64,000 nt of DNA from Osedax frankpressi (lineage: Eukaryota; Annelida; Polychaeta; Sabellida; Siboglinidae): positions 21,238,587 to 21,302,586 of the forward strand of contig OZ038317.1 in NCBI GenBank assembly GCA_964035775.1, given 5' to 3'. The position numbers and the translations under genes are program-made. This document shows positions 27,438 through 40,869 of the stretch, piece by piece. The notes below the pieces were generated by a model. It saw only the letters and a list, made by a program, of their open reading frames with translations. It was not told the DNA's origin and did not search any database. How positions within the stretch are numbered: the stretch's first letter is position 1; each line of letters begins with the position of its first letter.

Positions 27438-27730
27438 ATAAATTGATTTTCGACAATAATAATATATTCTTGAAAATTGCAACACCAGTATATATTTTAG
27501 AAAACAATGGTAGTTTTTTAATTCAATTTGTTGATAAGATAAACATAGTTTCATATAAATTCTATCTTTTTTTTATCATAGAACTATTAGAATTTATAAA
27601 AGATCAATTAAAAAAGTGTAGAATTTCTACACCAATTTTTAAATCAATTTGTTCTTCTCCGTTACATGCATCGCCGAAATATTACAAATTAATGAACCGC
27701 CTCAATTCAAACAATCAATTAATATGTTAA
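27438..27730 (+). CDS. unrecognised terminal-exon candidate
   Basis: A T-rich tract and acceptor (cacccttag) is followed by about 97 open codons, unusual in such AT-rich DNA, ending in TAA. There is no initiating ATG near the start (the frame opens at an ATA AAT TTG stretch), so it would be an internal or last exon. The text includes a hydrophobic middle (YKFYLFFIIELLEFI) and a basic end (HASPKYYKLMNRLNSNNQ). No motif is recognised. It could be a decayed transposon ORF or a real exon. Confidence 0.25.
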
Positions 27731-28019
27731 TAGTCTTAATAATTGTATATTTGGTAATAGTATAATGTATTAAAAAGGATATATTAAAAATTATATAATT
27801 TCACGCGATTGTTCGAAAATAAATAAATAGCGTAGAATACGCAAATAATTCATCTGATCTTTTAAAATATACGGTACCTTCGAAATCGACATATTTATTT
27901 CGGATGAAGTGTTTTAATAGGGAAAAAAATTTTAATTTCGGCGTTTAAATTCATAGTATATATATAAACATGTTATACTATAATCCAAGATTATCTTGGA
28001 TATAATCAAAGGAAATCTT

Positions 28020-28855
28020 GACTATAATATTAATATTTTATTTGTAAATATATATTATTTTGAATGAGTGTTTTCTTATATTCATATGTAGATAATATCT
28101 GAATACAAACATAATATATAGTAATGTATATTGTAAAATATACAATATACTTTATAGGATGTGTTTAATAACTAGTCTATGTTATAATTATACCAATATG
28201 GTGGTATAAATATAATTTATAATATGATGTATATCATATAATATATTAATTAAAGAAAGGTAATAATAATTAATTAATAATAAATTAATAATTAATAATT
28301 AACCTTATATGGTGATCGTATATATATGCGATTTCAAAATATGTTATGCTACTAATATATTTATGTGTGCACATAATACACATGTATACATACGTAAAAC
28401 ATTTATATATATATAAGTTAACTTTTTTTGTATTTAAGGCATTTAAATTATGCTAAAATTATTAGTTATATCGGCTTACATTTTTAGCCAATATTACAAA
28501 TAATTTACTATATTTAGAAAAATATTATATTTGTGAAATATCAAATATAATATACAATTTATAAATAAAAGATCATAAAAAATAGTAGATTTATTTATAA
28601 ATTTTTAATTTTGATACAAACCCGGGAGCGTATGTGTGTACATTTTTGTATTAAATAATTGTTAAAAAATACTTTGGTAACCTGTGTTTTTTATGTGTTA
28701 CTCAACACAAGAACAAAATATACCTATTAACACGCGTATTTTTTTGTGTAATTAAATAAAGTTGTAAAAACACACAGTGTATCTTGTAACACATTATCTT
28801 GTAACACATAAAAACACAAATTAACCCAAGTATTTTTTCACAATTGTTTACTTGA
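28020..28855. repeat. dispersed repeat copy (ACCCAGTAAACAA family), partial
   Basis: This segment matches 49500-50100 in the same orientation and 34340-34800 in the opposite one. It ends with caattgtttacttgat, a damaged form of the terminal motif of the family. Sub-terminal motifs such as ttaacccaagtattttttca and runs of taacac occur several times. No coding sequence is seen in it. Confidence 0.65.
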
Positions 28856-29490
28856 TAAGTAACAGTTAATTATTAATAATATTAATTCATAGTATTTTCA
28901 ATACTAGGTTCAGTAATTATGCTCTTATTATATATTTTATATATTAATTATATAATAAAGTAAAAACAGAGCTATTTGATATTTCAAAAAAATGTTAAAA
29001 TATGATATTATCTTTGAAAAATCTCTAATTCCACTCTAGATAAATTTATTTCTTCAATTAATAACTGGCAACTGCAGAAAACGCATATTATTTTTCTCAA
29101 TATACTATAGTATATACTGAACTATAGTTCAATTCACCTATATAGTTTAATAACTATTTATTAAGATATATGTATATTTCAATTATATTTTGTAATTAGA
29201 AAATATTATAAAATAAGTAATTTATAATAATTAGGATAAATAATCGATGCAAACAATTTATTTTTTTTATCTAGAAAAAAACATTGTTAAATTATGTAAT
29301 TCATTAATTCATTAATGTAGTTAATATGAATTTAATATTTAGACAAATTTAATTTAATTATAATTCCTAAATATATAATAAAGATTAAATTAAAATAGTA
29401 AATAATTCAATTTTTTCAAATAAAATAAAAACATCCATGCTAATACACTGAACTCCCGCTATTTACCGTTTACTTAATTGTCTAGCGGGA

Positions 29491-32400
29491 ATGGTGCACA
29501 TCACCAGATTACTGATATTTGTCGTCACGTACAATACGTGCATGGGAGTATCTGTAGTCAGAGATATTGTCGTATATAATAACGTTACACATGAATTGGA
29601 AAACAAATTGTTTGATATGAGTTTAAATTCTTATAACCTTGTTGGAGGTCGCGAATTAAAAGTAATGCGTTCAGAATACATTATCACCTTCTCAAGAGCC
29701 ACCAAAATACATAAGATACTGCTATACTACCGTTTTCCAGTTTCAATTAATCACGTTATTAGAACGGCGTCTGCATCTCTATTCTACGGGCTGTCTCAGA
29801 CCGGCTCTAGGTGTTTGCATACGAGACATAATCAACTACACATCAACATCAACCAGACCAATCAAATTGCCACGATGGAAGTCAGTCGAAGATCTCAAAA
29901 GGATAGGAATAAGCGTAACATCTACATGGGTTTGGCCCTGTCGATGTCCCTGCGGTTTGAGCATATTGTTCCAATAATATTTAGGGAATTAAAAGTTAGT
30001 AACGTTTTGTACTTGGTTCATTCGACATAAATATGGTATATATGGTAGAGTAGCTATTATCCGACAAGTAGTATATTATATATGACACACGGTAAGTTAA
30101 ATACGGTAGTTTATACTGGACGACGTCTATTGGAAGTTTGAAATACTGGCAATCTGTGCTCCTAGAAGTTAATGAACGTGTATAACGATGTACGACATAC
30201 GACATACGTCGTACATCGTACAAACGCCATAGCGTTTAGGTAACGAATAAACGGTATCATCCATTTGTCATAAATACGTATTCGTAATTGAGGTATATAC
30301 ATCATATAATACTAGTGAAGTCATCTAATAATAATAGGCAAAAATGTTAACATATATGAGTATACATTTTACATAATAATTACGTTATAGGTATTAATTA
30401 CGTTATACGTGAACAGATAATCGGATACGATGTGGAATTCAAAAAGGTGAAATCATTTGGAGTACGTCCGTTAGCTCTACCAAATTTAATAATTAACGGC
30501 AAAAGGATTTGCGGGTTTTTATTAATATATAACTAGAATATTTCCTATAAATTGTAAACTATTTATTATCGCCCAATATTGCCTACATGGATAAATAACT
30601 CGTATTAAATATAATATTTGCTTGATTTTTGCTTATACAATTTTATTTTAGAAAATTAGCATGATATTAACAATTAACTTGTCCTATGACTGTAATGAAT
30701 ATTAGTAAATTAATTTATCAAACCTATTATAAGTGAAATCAACTATCACTACCCATCATTGTAATACAAGATAACAATAGGATATTATTTTTCAAATTAT
30801 ATTTTATTTTCATCTGAGTATTGATGTATTAATATAAGTATCACCGAATCATAAACGACTACCAATAACCTGTGTAAAAATGCTTCATATTATTATATTA
30901 TTATGATAGTATATTATTATATAATCATGTTAGCATAGTATTATAATATTTCAACTATTTATCGCTAACATATATGTATTTATAAAATATGGGTACTGAA
31001 TTTCAAATTTTTAAAATTAGACGATGTACAATTATATTATATTTTAACATAAATATTGAAAATTGGTTTCATAAATAGCATACTTAAGAATATTTATACC
31101 GGTCGGAGTTTATTAAGTACACATTCACTACCAGTGCTGATACAAGTGATATTGCATCGTAATTCCCCAACTTCAGGCATTTATTAACTGACGGTCTAAT
31201 TCAGAAAAGAAAAAAGCCGTACTCGACAAAGCCGATTATGGAACTCGGAGAGAAAGTCTACACGTGGTACAAGTTCGTAATCTAGTCAACGGTATGGTGA
31301 ATTATTTATCTCTAATATATTACTTGAAATAATTCCTAATCAAATATAGTTATGATAAAATAATAAATACGCGGAATAATACAAATTGACTGAAATAAAA
31401 TAGAACATCGCGTTTTACTATAAGTATGATTATGATTAAGTATATCTTGGTTTGGATTCCACCCGAACATATAAAACAATGAGATTACAAGTTCTTATTA
31501 TTAATCAGATATCGAGTAACACATTCTACGAGTAATGATAACTATATGAATAGATATTTTAAATGTATTTCTATCGTGTAGATTCAATCAAGTATGCATC
31601 AAAAAAGAGTGCCTCTACCTAGAGCTACAGTTGGGTAAAGCCTCCGTAATACGCCACTTGGTGTTCTACTTTTCTCGTCGCAAGCCGTACAAATGGAAGT
31701 CTGCAACCACAACTCTCGGAAACATAAATTCAACCGTTACACGAAATTGCAGCAACTCGTGGCTACCGACATGCGCCCGCTATATCAAGTTCATATCATG
31801 CGATAAGACCTCAGCCGGAGAAGATGATCTGGCTACATTTGATGTCATCAAGCTGGTTGTGCTCTCCGACGGCACGATAGAATACTTGTATTTCGATGAG
31901 TTGCAAGTGTACTCCGAGAGTTTCAAACGACAGCCCAAGATTTGCAAAAAACGATTTGAACAGGACAATCGAATGACCACTTCTACATTATTATCCAATA
32001 CGATTGTTATTAGAAATAGCACCACACCAACAACTAATACTACCATAACAAGCTTTAATAGTAAACATACACCTAGTACAATAACCACTACACCCACTTA
32101 TACTAAAAATATACCTGCTACAATAACTAGCATACCCCCTAAACTTAAAAATACATCTACTATAATACCTACTACATCTACTAATACTAAAAATAAACAT
32201 AATGTAACAATACCTACTACTACTACTACTACTACTACTATTTCTACTACTACTATTACTACTACTACTACAAATATACCTACTACAATAACAACTATAC
32301 CCCCTACCTCCACTATATCTACAACTATTAAAACTCTACCTACTACAAATATACCTACTACAATAACAACTATACCCCCTACCTCCACTATATCTACAAC

Positions 32401-32938
32401 TATTAAAACTCTACCTACTACAATCACTATTCCCATTACTTCAACATCTAAATCTACATATACAACTATACCCATTGCTACTACACCTATACAGACTACT
32501 ATGACAATTGCATCATCTGCAATTAATGTTATTACTTCTATGAATACTAAAAAAGCAGAGGATGTACTTCGGTCATCTGTTGTGGATACAGATTTGACCT
32601 TAGAAGATTTAAAAACAGACACCACAACATCATTTGAACCTGAAAAAACAAATATGGAGTCTATTAATAATACTCAAGTGTTTACATCTATTACAATGGT
32701 AAGATATATAATGAATGATATATGTAGAGTTAGGGGTAGAGGTGGGTATAGGGGTAGATGTAGGGGTACAGTAGATATAGATGTATAGGTAAAGGAGGGA
32801 GGGAAGGAGAGTTCAATAATGATACCTACCGTTATAACAGCTTCCAGATGATAACATAGATAACTCCACATCAAATGGAGATGCAAATGATATTGATGAA
32901 GGTATTTATAAACATTAATGAATTAATAATTATTTTTA

Positions 32939-32981
<43 letters not shown>

Positions 32982-33211
32982 GTATTTATAATATAGCATG
33001 TTGTTTTAATAATAACCGGTATACTTAAGTAATGTATATAAAATAATATATATAGAATTTTATATAAATATATCAAGTCAATTTACATATACCATACTTA
33101 ACTAACTATGTTATCAATCATTATGACATATAGATATGACAATCGGCGACATTTTTTGTTGGTAAATTATAAAAAATAATTAATATTTAAAACATTTAAT
33201 ATAATAATGTA

Positions 33212-33253
<42 letters not shown>

Positions 33254-35249
33254 ATAATTTAAAACTATTTAATACGTTATGTATGTTAATGTAAAAGATA
33301 AATTAGTTTTTTAGCTGGAATTAATAAGGTACCAATAAAATAATAATGTTAAATTAATTTGTATAGCTGTTAAAAAAATTATACAGCATTATAACAATAT
33401 CACAAAATGTTGTAATAATAATGATAAAAGAAATAATAAATAATATGTTAAATAAATTCGCAAACAAATTAATAACAATTTAAATACATAATATTTAAAT
33501 AAATACATAGTATTTTAAATAAATACATAGATACTTAAATACATAAATACTTAAATACTTAAATATATATTAAACGGTTTTATTTGTCATAAAAAATGTC
33601 ACAATAAATATGTACAATTTAGATAGATTCTTGCTATATAAACAAAATATGAAATCCTGGACTCTTGTTGACGTATATTCAAATCTGTTGCTCTTGCATA
33701 ATATTATATATTCATAATAAGATAACAAAATCTGGTTTAAATAAATCTATACTATATATACATCAACTTGTAAATGACTCTTTGATATAATATGACATTA
33801 TGACAATGTCTTATGACATTTTAAGAAAATAGATTTTAATATTAAATTCTTTATTTTTCTAAGTACTTATATAAATAATATGTTTTTACTTTAAACGTAT
33901 TTTTAATTGTAATTTTTACTTAGATAATTATTATAGTAAAATATTTTGTTATTTATAGATTAAAATTGAGAAATTAAAATTGTTGTTAATCTTTTTTTTA
34001 TATCGCAATTATATTATTTGTATATTATATTTAGTCCAGTTCAGGTTAAATAAATTATTTTATAAATATGTAATTCTTATAATTGCGCTTTTAAAATACT
34101 TTTTAAATTTCAGATAAAATGTTTAATTCAATAATGGGATTATTCGGAATCATTATTGGTGTTTTCATAATCATATTAATGTGTTGTTACGCACGGTTAA
34201 TTATAAATATAATCAATTATATATAAAGTTATATATAAACATACCAATATATACTCACATACTATTAGTGTTTACTGACATATATAAACCCCTTCGGAAT
34301 ATTTTAACTTTGTTTAACCCAGTATTTTAACCCAGTAAACAATTGAGAAAAAATACCTTGGTTAACCAATATTATATATTTTGTATATTTTGTGTTACAA
34401 GATTGTATTCCATGTGTTTTTTACACAAGTGAAATTTACACACAAAACACACTTATTAACAAGTGTATATTTTTGGTGTGTTGAGTAATATGAAATATAT
34501 AGGTGTTAACAGGTGCATTTTTTAAGTAACACATAAAATACACAGATTAACCCAAGTATTTTTTCACAATCTTGTGTTGAGTAACACATAGAAAACACAG
34601 GTTAACTCAAGTATTTTTTCACAATTATTTAATGGCAAAATTATTAATATCAAAATAAAATATTTATAAATTCTACTATTTTGTGATGCTCTTTTATTTA
34701 TAAATTATTTATTATATTAGAAATTTCACGAATATAATATTTTTCTAAATATAAAATATGGAAAATTGTAGTAATATCGGTTTAAAATACAAAAAAGAGT
34801 TAACTCATTAATATATATATATATAAATATATACTATACTATATATATACCATAGTATGATATATATGTATATGTATATTTCACATGTTATTGTTGCGTA
34901 GATGCCGTAAATAAATATTCACTACAGGATATCAAGTGATTCCCTTTTAGGCGATTAGACGATTTTTATGAAACTCGAAAAAAATTCTAAAAATAAATTG
35001 AATAAATATTTTTTTTATTTAGAAATATTACTTTATTACTTATTAAGTGTTTTATAACATGCGCGTTATCGTATGTTTTTCCAATTGTTTTTTAAGCGTG
35101 TTAACCAAAGTTTTTTTGTACGCGTGTTAACCCAGGCATTAACGATAGCCAAATTATCTTGCAAACACGTACATTTTACACAATATATTTTTGTGAAAAA
35201 ATATACTTGTTAATTCAAGTTTTTGTTACAGCATTTGTTTACTGGGTAC

Positions 35250-35280
<31 letters not shown>

Positions 35281-35800
35281 TTAAATCATATCTAATAATT
35301 TGTTTTGTTGTATTATATTTAATTTATATGTGACGTAGATCCTGATATTATATAAATTGTGTGTAATCGATATATACTATGTAATCTATAACATATACAA
35401 AGTTATCATTAAAACTATTAATAGTTACCGAGGTGTCCACACCAAATAAACATTAGTACGCCATAATCACAGGACAAGTACGAAGAAACATAGATCGAGG
35501 TATGCATACGACTACGAAGATATCGATTCGTATTATTCCGAGTTATATCCGAATATCTACTCAGCCGACTATATATATCCACGAGGGCACCCGCCAGCCA
35601 CCTCGTTCACGGAACGGTTTCATAATAAGTTCGTCGGCTTGGTTCCGAATACGTCTCCGCCCGCACACCACGCCAACAAGTTGGAATTGAAACGGCCGCA
35701 ACAAACACAACAAATGCCACGGGAGAGACGGCCCCCCCTTCCGGAGTATTATCATGATAAATACGTAAATCCATATTACGAAGATCGTTACTACCGGTGA
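29491..35800 (+). CDS. mucin-like type I membrane receptor, left copy (seven exons)
   Basis: Inferred secretory and plasma-membrane protein of about 729 residues, family not named. Exons: 29491-29994, 30417-30446 (a GTACGT at 30462 would add five codons), 31205-31272, 31582-32698, 32841-32901, 34114-34195 and 35473-35800. They sum to 730 codons with all phases fitting. Residues 1-20 form a signal peptide (MVHITRLLIFVVTYNTCMG). Residues 20-178 look like a beta-sandwich domain closing on ELKIIGYDVEFKK. Residues 179-330 form a second, with CLYLELQLGKASVIRHLVF and YLYFDELQVYSE, resembling discoidin (F5/8 type C) edges. About 331-520 is a Thr/Pro/Ile/Ser stalk, partly (ACT)n, likely O-glycosylated. 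An acidic juxtamembrane part, one membrane segment (597-618, FGIIIGVFIIILMCC) and a 109-residue tail follow. The tail has YEDI, YSEL and YPNI and ends DRYYR. Domain naming is by eye. Confidence 0.72.
30185..30219. other. perfect 12-bp stem hairpin in receptor intron 1
   Basis: ACGATGTACGAC (30185-30196) and its exact reverse complement (30208-30219) flank an 11-base loop. The equivalent intron of the right copy does not show it. Confidence 0.7.
32902..34113. other. receptor intron 5, left copy, about 1 kb longer than on the right
   Basis: This intron contains two (AT)n runs (32941-32978 and 33218-33250) and A/T-rich DNA with no coding sequence. The right-arm counterpart (50461-50681) is only 221 bp, so about 1 kb was gained here or lost there. 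Confidence 0.6.
34330..35247. mobile_element. 918-bp repeat with ACCCAGTAAACAA terminal inverted repeats (non-autonomous DNA transposon-like)
   Basis: The first 13 bases, ACCCAGTAAACAA, are exactly inverted at 35235-35247. Inside, sub-terminal motifs of the type gttaacccaagttttt recur in both orientations, and no ORF is seen. It lies in intron 6 of the left receptor copy. The right copy carries its counterpart in the same intron and in the same orientation relative to the gene, so insertion predates the duplication. No clear target-site duplication is seen. Inference: a MITE-like element. Confidence 0.6.
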
Positions 35801-37894
35801 GTATATAATAAGGAATTAATGTCTTCGTTAATAAAATTTTAAATTTATTTATATATACATATATAATAAAGTGTTTATTATTCGTCACACAAAGTGTTTT
35901 ATTTGTAATAGAATTCAACTTTTTAAAAACTTACAGAAAAGTGAACGGATTTATGAAATATAATTTGTCATGCTCATCCATTATTTGTAGATTAATTATT
36001 TTTGTTGCTTGATTTATAGTAATATTTCAATTATATAATAGGAAATATTTATTTTAATACATAAATACATCATTTATATTCGCAGATATATGTAATCAAA
36101 TTTTATTTTATTAGTTTAATGTCCTGGGATATTTAGTAAAACTTCGAGACTTTATATTATATAATACCTACTTACCAATTTAATATTGGTTATTAACTTA
36201 ATCTCGGTTAGTAATATTTGTTTTAATTATCTCTTATAACTAGTTTATGTAATAAGTGAACTATTACAAACAAAACAAAAAAAAACAAATATTATACATA
36301 TATTTGGATATACTTTGTATAGAATAATATACTAAATTACTATAGATATTAAAATATCGAAAATACTTCGAGTTATCTGTTGAGATAGAGAATATGAATA
36401 TAAATTTATTTAGCTCTAAAACTAATATAATTTGTATGTAGCTTAAAGAAATTTACCGTATCACTTATAAAGAACAAATAAAATAATAATATGCTAGTAA
36501 ATCACTTAAAGAACGTAAAGTCTACTGCATATAGACCATTATAATTATACATTATAAATATATATTCGCAACAAGTTTCTATAATTCTAAATACTAAACC
36601 TTAATACTTAGTTATGGAATGGTTAACAAAATTGGAAACATATTCCCCGTGATCAAGATCTAATGTATTATGTAATCTATAGATTTAAACTTAAATTTAC
36701 AAATTTATTATTAATTATTTAATTATAATTTATTGAGTTTAGCTATTAAGATATATTTTAATAAATTTTAATTCTAAGGTAATCAAGGAAAATTAATGTC
36801 ATGATATGTGATATTTTGTAATATTTTATACTCTACATTTTATACACAAATTAACAAATATAAAAGCAAGAAATAAAAATAAATATTACAAAAATATATA
36901 TATAAAAAATGTAAAATTTAGTCTTAGGTATTTGTCAATCCCTTATTATAGTTGAATTCTTCTGTTTCGCAGATTATTTATCAAATATATAATTACTTTC
37001 ATCAACGAATCACATTCGATCAATAAATCCATTCAAACTGCTAAATTAATAATAACCCATTCCCTCATAAATGATATTTGCAAATAATACATTTGTATAT
37101 AAATTTATTAATGTTGTTTTGATATTATTTTGATATTTATTAATTAAATCGTTATTTAGTAAAACTCCTATTTATCCAGTAATTCATGACCAACTATTCA
37201 TATTACACTTACTAGTTTGTGAGTATCGTATATATATACTATATCATACGTATATTACTTAGCTAAAGTTATGCTGAATACTAGTATATTCCTGAGAGAA
37301 AATGTTATTCATGGAAATTTGAGATGAACCTTCGAGGACATATTCGATGTCATGTCCTATGTTAATTGGAAACAACATATACAAAATGATACTATTATTT
37401 AATAAATGTATACATATTTAAATATTGGTACTTTATAAAGTATTTGAACTAGTGTTAATATGTAAAATTGTGTATATTTCTTTAGAATTTATATTCATTT
37501 TTATATCTTAATTAAAATAATTGTTTAATAATATTAATAATGTAATGTAAGTTTATTTCTTTTCTTTAGTATTATTCATTTTAACAGTATATCTATTTTT
37601 CATATCTTATATATTATTTAATAGTAAAAGCATAATGTAAACAATACATTTCATACTTTTATACTTTTATATTTACCTTTTCATAAGAATGATATAATTG
37701 TAGTAATATGATACTTTTTGTGTATTCTGATTATATAATATATTCGATGGTGATTCTATTTTGAATTTAACCCCGCATCCACAAGACGAATTTAATAATT
37801 TATTGAAATTGTATTAATATATTTTAAATAAATCCTAAAAAAAACAAAACTAATGGTAATTCTCAAAATAACTCAGAATATCAACTAATATATT
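35801..37894. other. 3' flank of the left receptor copy, noncoding
   Basis: This AT-rich DNA is mirrored at 44475-46400 in the right arm. AATAAA-like signals occur soon after the stop (near 35828 and 35864). I see no coding frame. Confidence 0.55.
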
Positions 37895-37900
37895 TACGAC

Positions 37901-39138
37901 AATTTATCTATAAATACTTAAACAATTAAGGTTTTATGAATATTTAATATTTTTAAGTCATATTGTAAATATCATGTTTTGTATATTGAGACTGTGTTCA
38001 ATATGACCGAACTGTGTTCATTATTTAAATATTTATAAATATTTATCTAGTTTTGTTATGTTAACTAATATTTCATATTATATATATGTTATGTATAATA
38101 AAATGTTTTTGATTAATCGGTTAAATGTATATTAAAGTGGCATGGACTATTTCTATTGTTTTAATTATGTATTGTATATATGAGTGTCTAGTTTTAACTA
38201 TATAACTATATCATACTTTATAATAATTTAATCACACTATTATTAATTACATTCGTTATTAAAATAATGTTTAATCAAATAAATAGTACTAATAATAATT
38301 ATAATGAAATATGAAAATATTCTATACATATATATATATATATATATTTTTTTGTGTGAATGGGTTTATGTGAGTGTGTGTATGCGTGTGATTATTTAAA
38401 TATTTTAAATTGGGTTAAAGTTGATAATACATAAGTTGAAACAAATAATAAATGTGATATATAAAAGAGAACTAAACTTTGAAAAGACATCGCACGATGA
38501 ATAAAAATAATGGGATTAAAATCACTGAAGCATGACTAGTTTTAGTTTGCACTTTGGTGTATTCAGTGAATTGTTGGGGAAGACATATTTTTTGTAAAGT
38601 GATTATATTTATATAAATAAATGTAGCACATATTTTCATTCATATTTTAGAGCAGACGACTAAATAATATTTGGTGGTGGTGTTCTTGTAAGTAAATTCT
38701 ACACTAAATATGTTAAAGTAGATGTTCTTTGGTTGGTTGATAGTAATGTAGGAATAGTTTAATAGTAATTTAGTCTGTGTATTAAATTAAATGTCTTGTA
38801 AATATAATTTGGAGTAGTATATTGTTAAAGATATGTAGTATTAATTATTCTAATATATATATATACATATATAATAACATACGAGGGATAGTTTATTATT
38901 AGTTTTTCTAATTAGTGTTTAAATATAATTTAACTTTAGTTATTCTTTAGTAATATGTTCTAAAGTAACATTTAGTTATCTTATTAATATATACCAGTCG
39001 ATGCATATTCTTAGTTTACGATGTGTAATGTGTGATGTGTATATGATTTATTAGTGAATACATTTTCTTTAATATTAAATTAGATAAAATAATAAATTAT
39101 TGAAAAATATATAAATATAAATATATATTGAGTGTGTG

Positions 39139-39234
<96 letters not shown>

Positions 39235-40266
39235 GCTTAGTATATATATAGAGATGGCATTGAATATTTATATATTCAATAATAATAAACAATTTGTAAA
39301 CCATACTATTTTTTACTATGCATAATAAATTTATAAATTATAATAAAAGTGAATAAACGTTGAAGACGTTTTTCTCAGAATAATTATTTTCACTTGTTTA
39401 CTGATTTTATCTTGCAATACTCATTCAAACTCATTCAATATAGTAGGTAATTAATTAACGTGTATGTGTGTATAAATATATTATATATATATTTATATAG
39501 TTACATATGTATATGTATATATAACATAATTGTTACTTAGTAAAATATTAATTTATGCACATAAAATTGTTTTTTTTTAAATACAGTATTTTATAGTCAT
39601 ATATAAACACATTTAGAATGAATTGCTTCAAAATAGTGATCTAACTATATTCGTCTATATATTACCAATAAGTAAGTTAAAAAATACCGGCACCAAGTAT
39701 TGATATAAGTACGTTATTACATTTTACAAAGACACATATTTCCCTATTCCTTACCATGTTTAACGCGATCGCCTCGGTCTCCCCCTAGATAGATATAATT
39801 ATAATTATTGTATATGAATAATTTGTATTTAGTACATTAAGAACATTGTAAAGGTTGTGTTCATACGAAGATATAGCATAATGTATATAGGTGCATTGTA
39901 GTTTTATATATATGTTTTCATAAAAATAGTATTGCTGTGATAAGTATAATATAGTATTTTAATGTAACTATACAAAAAAATTATAGATAAAAGTTAATAT
40001 TTGATAACACAATTAAATAAATGTATGTATATACAAATACAAGAGTATGTATATACAATTCACATAGATGTCAATAACATTTAAAATTATAAAATTAATA
40101 TATTCTTATATAGTATAATCTAATTAGACGAGCAATGTCAATTAATACAATTAGATTGTTGACGAATATATATTATACATCATTAGAATATTTTTCATTT
40201 TGTATTCAATTCTCATAAAAAATAACTATACCCAATGAGTCAATTACTACAAAAAAAAACAACTTA
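37901..40266. mobile_element. 2.37-kb insertion specific to the left arm
   Basis: The sequence is absent from the mirrored position in the right arm (near 44335), where the flanks are contiguous. It is bounded by TACGAC at 37895-37900 and again at 40267-40272, which looks like a 6-bp target-site duplication; the right arm has TATTAT there. No terminal inverted repeat or coding frame is visible. It contains a (GT)n run. The element type is unknown. Confidence 0.55.
39128..39232. repeat. (GT)n microsatellite
   Basis: An almost pure GT run of about 100 bp inside the left-arm insertion. ORFs across it on both strands (Cys/Val and His/Thr repeats) are artefacts. Confidence 0.97.
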
Positions 40267-40869
40267 TACGACTTAACAAAATAAATAATAACTATTTGCA
40301 AATTTCCAACAAAAATCTCATACTTCAGAATTTCTCAAGAATATGAAATGGTTGAATTTCAAATAAAGATTAAATAAAGTACAAGTTATTATGCACGCTG
40401 CAATCTATAAACAAACACCAAAATTGATTGCAACTCACATTAACAAATATACTAATAACAAAACAGTGAGATTTATAAACAAACTTATACTCAATGCCCA
40501 TTAATTCTCACAAACTTTACATATTCTTTCCTAGCCATTTAACAATAACATATACTACTTTATTAACATTACTAAACCCATATCACTAGACTAGAAACCA
40601 GTGTTTAAATAAATAAATCACAAATCACAAATATATATATATTTATATATATAAACGCTGTAAGATTTATATAATAAAAATAAAACAATTTAAAATATTA
40701 GATTATTTATTAAATATGAATTTACTAATTTTCAGTTAGAACGAGTCTCTATGATTTATGTTGATATTGACTACATACTCCGTGTTTCTTCCGGTGTGAA
40801 TATATTAACAAAGAACAAGCCTATTCCAATATTCGCATAGGGCTATTTATATTATTACTAAATTTCGTG

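Noticed and set aside
30447-30534. Extension of receptor exon 2 to a stop (text VKSFGVRPLALPNLIING...), making a separate short secreted protein
   Set aside because: Not fully excluded: the frame is open in both copies. The joined seven-exon model keeps the reading frame throughout, so I preferred it and left this as a possible alternative end.
31780-32625. Val/Ile-rich and Ser/Cys-rich minus-strand ORFs opposite the receptor stalk
   Set aside because: They are shadows of the Thr-rich stalk. The plus-strand frame has the splice signals and fits the right-arm copy. The mirror ORFs at 50.7-51.8 kb were dropped for the same reason.
32699-32788. Extension of the left receptor exon 4 past ATG|GTAAGA into an Arg/Gly-rich end
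   Set aside because: A strong donor ends the exon at 32698, and the next exon (32841-32901) fits in phase; the extension is intron in the left copy.
35502-35918. Three ORFs of 62-103 codons around the receptor tail exon
   Set aside because: They are other-frame or other-strand shadows of exon 7, whose own frame fits the membrane exon in phase.
39080-39325. Cys-Val and His-Thr repeat ORFs
   Set aside because: They are frames through (GT)n.
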